A DNA stretch of 16,737 nt from JBCFBK01 sp038562555 (GTDB lineage: Bacteria; Bacteroidota; Bacteroidia; Bacteroidales; Prolixibacteraceae): contig JBCFBK010000078.1 of assembly GCA_038562555.1 (NCBI GenBank), positions 1 through 16,737 of the forward strand. The letters run 5' to 3'. Positions 14,688 to 16,737 of this stretch are shown here, in pieces; the first letter of the stretch is position 1, and each line of letters begins with the position of its first letter. The notes below the pieces were generated by a model. The model worked only from the letters and a program-made list of their open reading frames with translations, searched no databases and was not told where the DNA came from. The translations under genes and the position numbers were made by a program.

Positions 14688-16301
14688 ATGAAAAAGAAAA
14701 TATACTTACTGATATTGCTATTAGTTTTTTCAGCCGGGTTCCTGGCGGGGCAGAACACGGGCGATGCCGGAATACCCGTGTTCAACAAAGAATTTCCCGG
14801 AACGCTCATGGTCGGCAACAAACCGTTCATTATGCTGGCGGCCGAAGTGAATAATTCCAGTTCTTCCAGCCTGGCGTATATGGAGTCGCAATGGGACAAG
14901 CTGGTCAGGATGAACTGCAACACGGCGCTGGTGCCGGTAAGCTGGGAATTGCTGGAACCTGAAGAGGGCCGGTTTGACTTTACCCTGGTGGAAGGGCTGA
15001 TCAATAAGGCCAGGGAACATGATCTGAAGCTGGTGTTCTTATGGTTCGGCTCCTGGAAAAATTCCCTGTCGACCTATGTGCCGGAATGGGTCAAAAAGGA
15101 TACGCGCCGCTTCCCCAGGGCGCAGGAAAAGCCCGGCGTCAACATGGAGCTGCTTTCGCCGTTCGGAACCGGGTCCTTAAAAGCCGATGCCAGGGCATTC
15201 GCAATGCTGATGCGGAAAATACGGGAACTGGATGAAAAGGAAAGGACCGTGATCATGGTACAGGTGGAGAACGAGGTGGGCATCCACCATACGCGCGATT
15301 ACAGCCGGCAGGCCAACCGGTTGTACGAATCGCCGGTGCCGCAGGAACTGATGACTTACCTGAAGAAAAACAAAGACCGGCTGACTCCCGAACTGGACAA
15401 GGTGTGGTCGTTATCGGAGTATAAGCCGTCAGGTATCTGGCCGGAAGTGTTCCCGGAAGATGCGCCGGAGATCTTCATGGCCTGGGCTTATGCCCGGTAC
15501 ATCAACCAGGTGATCGAAGCAGGGAAGAAGGAATACCCGCTGCCCATGTATGTGAATGCCTGGATTGTGCAAAACGATACTTCGAAGAAAACGCTGAAGG
15601 AAGGCGGGTACCCGCAGGGAGGGCCGGTGGCCGGGATGATCAACATCTGGCGGGCAGGCGCTCCGCTGATCGATCTGTATGCGCCGGATATTTACCTGAG
15701 TCATTACAGGGAGATCTGCGCCGAGTACAACCGGCTGGGCAACCCCTTGTTCATTCCCGAAAACAAAAATAACCATCAAAGCGGCGCCCATGCTGTGTAT
15801 GCGCTATCCAAACATGCCGCGATCGGCTATGGCCCCTTCGGCATTTACCAGGTAACCGATGACATGCCCCTAAGCCAGGCCTATAAGGCGTTAGCCAACC
15901 TGATGCCTTACCTGATCAAATACCGCGGAACGCCCAACATGACCGGTATCCTGCTGAACCGCGGGGCAACGGAGGAAACGGCGTTTATGGGATACCGGGT
16001 GAAGGCGACATCGCTGGAAAGCGGGAGTCCGGGTTCGGTGCCGGCCAATGCCATGATCATTGCCTTGAGTGGGGACGAATTCCTGATCACCGGTGCCCGC
16101 ATCCGGCTGGACTTTTACCCGGCCGCAAAGGAGTCGAACGACGTTGTCTCCACGGCATGGATGGAAGAGGGGGAGTTCGTGGACGGGCAGTGGGCTCCGG
16201 GTCGGCGGCTGAACGGCGACGAACGGCTGGTCATCCTCCGGAACAGCTTTAAAATCCTCCGCCTGAAGTTATACCGGTATCCGCATTACCAAAAGGAGTA
16301 G
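14688..16301 (+). CDS. Secreted GH35 beta-galactosidase-like glycoside hydrolase with DUF5597 C-terminus
   Basis: 537 residues. A signal peptide (MKKKIYLLILLLVFSAGFLA) is cleaved probably at about 20/21, giving a periplasmic or surface enzyme without a lipobox Cys. The (beta/alpha)8 domain begins around 35 (MVGNKPFIMLAAEVNNSSSS). VPVSWELLEPEEGRFDF (82-98) is typical of GH35/GH42-clan barrels. VQVENEVG (191-198) is the GH35 signature, with Glu196 the likely acid/base. Glu358 in PLFIPEN is the likely nucleophile. The C-terminal region (about 395-535) matches the DUF5597 domain of GH35-like enzymes from Bacteroidota, Xanthomonads and Caulobacter. Family members remove terminal beta-linked galactose by a retaining mechanism. 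It is the only CAZyme in the window, so it suggests a galactose-decorated glycan without fixing which one. It follows the lipoprotein genes after a 61-base gap holding a large hairpin. Confidence 0.88.
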   Translation: MKKKIYLLILLLVFSAGFLAGQNTGDAGIPVFNKEFPGTLMVGNKPFIMLAAEVNNSSSSSLAYMESQWDKLVRMNCNTALVPVSWELLEPEEGRFDFTLVEGLINKAREHDLKLVFLWFGSWKNSLSTYVPEWVKKDTRRFPRAQEKPGVNMELLSPFGTGSLKADARAFAMLMRKIRELDEKERTVIMVQVENEVGIHHTRDYSRQANRLYESPVPQELMTYLKKNKDRLTPELDKVWSLSEYKPSGIWPEVFPEDAPEIFMAWAYARYINQVIEAGKKEYPLPMYVNAWIVQNDTSKKTLKEGGYPQGGPVAGMINIWRAGAPLIDLYAPDIYLSHYREICAEYNRLGNPLFIPENKNNHQSGAHAVYALSKHAAIGYGPFGIYQVTDDMPLSQAYKALANLMPYLIKYRGTPNMTGILLNRGATEETAFMGYRVKATSLESGSPGSVPANAMIIALSGDEFLITGARIRLDFYPAAKESNDVVSTAWMEEGEFVDGQWAPGRRLNGDERLVILRNSFKILRLKLYRYPHYQKE

Positions 16302-16387
16302 GGATGTTTGCCCGGACCTGATCACAAAAGGTATGAGTACGGGAATTTTTACGGGTTTCATCCCGCACCGGCTATCCCGTTCTTCCT

Positions 16388-16418
16388 CCGGTCTCCTTTT
16401 TCCGGTCTCCGGTCTACC
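16388..16418 (+). repeat. Short GGTCTCC repeats downstream of the GH35 gene
   Basis: CCGGTCTCC occurs at 16388-16396 and 16402-16410, followed directly by the variant GGTCTACC (16411-16418). The run lies in the 214-base gap between the GH35 gene and the AlbA_2 gene. Apart from this, the hairpin at 16458-16476 and the promoter at 16484-16514, the gap shows only a weak inverted repeat (CGGGA...TCCCG around 16340-16365). Confidence 0.45.
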
Positions 16419-16457
16419 TTTCCGAAACGTTCTTTGAAATATTGGGAAAAAGACGTA

Positions 16458-16476
16458 GCAGGTTTCACTGACCTGC
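16458..16476 (+). terminator. Weak terminator-like hairpin at the end of the PUL
   Basis: GCAGGT (16458-16463) and ACCTGC (16471-16476) form a 6-bp stem with a 7-base loop, followed by cttaggcttt. The U-tract is poor, so the call is tentative. Position between the PUL and a new promoter makes transcription termination here reasonable. Confidence 0.3.
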
Positions 16477-16483
16477 CTTAGGC

Positions 16484-16514
16484 TTTGCTGCTGATTGATT
16501 ATTAATTAACTTTG
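16484..16514 (+). promoter_or_regulatory. Bacteroidota-type promoter of the AlbA_2 gene
   Basis: TTTG (16484-16487), a 19-base spacer, and TAACTTTG (16507-16514) match the -33/-7 consensus TTTG-N19-21-TAnnTTTG without mismatch. Transcription would start around 16518-16522, which places the ATG at 16516 at or before the start site and favours the ATG at 16537. Confidence 0.7.
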
Positions 16515-16536
16515 AATGACTATAGAACACCTATTT

Positions 16537-16737
16537 ATGGAACTACCAATAAACCTGGACGATCTGTTATCGTGCAGAACAGTTGAATCGGAACGGGTAG
16601 AGTTTAAAGCCGGATGGAATCCGGACGCCATCTACCGGACAATTGCAGCTTTTGCGAACGATATCAATAATATCGGAGGGGGATACATTGTTATTGGTGC
16701 AGAAGATGAAAACGGCAGGGCTAAACGTCCGGTAAAA
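16537..16737 (+). CDS. AlbA_2 (Schlafen-type) domain protein, N-terminal fragment
   Basis: Only the first 67 codons lie in the window and the gene continues to the right. SERVEFKAGWNPDAIYRTIAAFANDINNIGGGYIVIGAEDENG has the AlbA_2 signature: the E-x-V/Y-E-F-K motif, then IAAFAN and a Gly-rich GGGYIVIGA strand-turn. Such proteins (COG2865-type, annotated as ATP-binding proteins, putative transcriptional regulators or RecG-related) usually have 350-550 residues, with a winged-helix or further nucleotide-binding part that cannot be seen here. Some members occur in defence or accessory regions. An in-frame ATG at 16516 exists, but the promoter position favours 16537. Confidence 0.85.
   Translation, partial: MELPINLDDLLSCRTVESERVEFKAGWNPDAIYRTIAAFANDINNIGGGYIVIGAEDENGRAKRPVK

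Noticed and set aside
12616..16347. Shared 12-mer AGTACGGGAATT at 12616-12627 and 16336-16347
   Set aside because: Several 12-base matches are expected by chance in a window of this length, and the flanks do not align further.
1..16737. CRISPR array, tRNA or rRNA genes
   Set aside because: No regularly spaced identical repeats longer than a few bases and no cloverleaf or rRNA-like segment was seen on either strand by reading; a dedicated covariance-model scan was not possible.

Overview
The window comes from a member of the Bacteroidota, probably Bacteroidales. It carries an adjacent SusC/SusD pair, lipoproteins of families confined mostly to polysaccharide utilization loci (PULs) of this phylum (DUF4959/DUF5126/DUF5000 and DUF4998), and two promoters of the Bacteroidota type (TTTG or TTG, a 19-21 bp spacer, then TAnnTTTG). 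Genus and species cannot be read from the sequence.

The left part, about 1-7070, is AT-rich (sampled lines have 25-35% G+C) and is coded almost entirely on the minus strand. It starts with a decayed plus-strand gene (1-412; two in-frame stops and a frameshift). This abuts, tail to tail, a 1644-residue STAND-type P-loop NTPase (414-5348, minus). The NTPase has an N-terminal nucleotide-binding module, about 1200 residues of predicted helical repeat, and a C-terminal single-motif phospholipase D-like module with an HxRx4D variant of the HKD motif. That layout, sensor-like repeats plus an NTPase plus a nuclease/hydrolase-like domain, suggests an anti-phage or other conflict protein, although no close named family is recognised. 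Upstream on the same strand, after a 486 bp gap, are three tandem paralogous XRE/Cro-type regulators (5835-7001). They share a motif NHF-N-x(2-3)-G-x3-VNI after the helix-turn-helix. Their promoter (7020-7051, minus) encloses a CTTCC-type palindrome, with a second related palindrome just upstream, which looks like an autoregulatory operator.

The middle and right part, about 7340-16301, is GC-rich (mid-fifties % in sampled lines), all on the plus strand, and forms a small PUL: SusC-like TonB-dependent transporter, SusD-like glycan-binding lipoprotein, a DUF4959/DUF5126/DUF5000 surface lipoprotein, a DUF4998 lipoprotein, and a secreted GH35-type beta-galactosidase-like enzyme with a DUF5597 C-terminus. 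The expected division of labour is that SusD and the two accessory lipoproteins bind a glycan at the surface, SusC imports oligosaccharides using TonB energy, and the GH35 enzyme trims terminal beta-linked galactose. No regulator (ECF sigma/anti-sigma, hybrid two-component system, SusR) lies in the window. The PUL contains notable non-coding structures: a heptamer tandem repeat before susC, a 13-bp perfect inverted repeat starting at the base after the susD stop, and a strong GC-rich hairpin before the GH35 gene.

The right edge holds the first 67 codons of an AlbA_2 (Schlafen-type) domain protein with its own well-matched promoter (16484-16514). The PUL is thus flanked by genes of a kind often found in defence or accessory regions.
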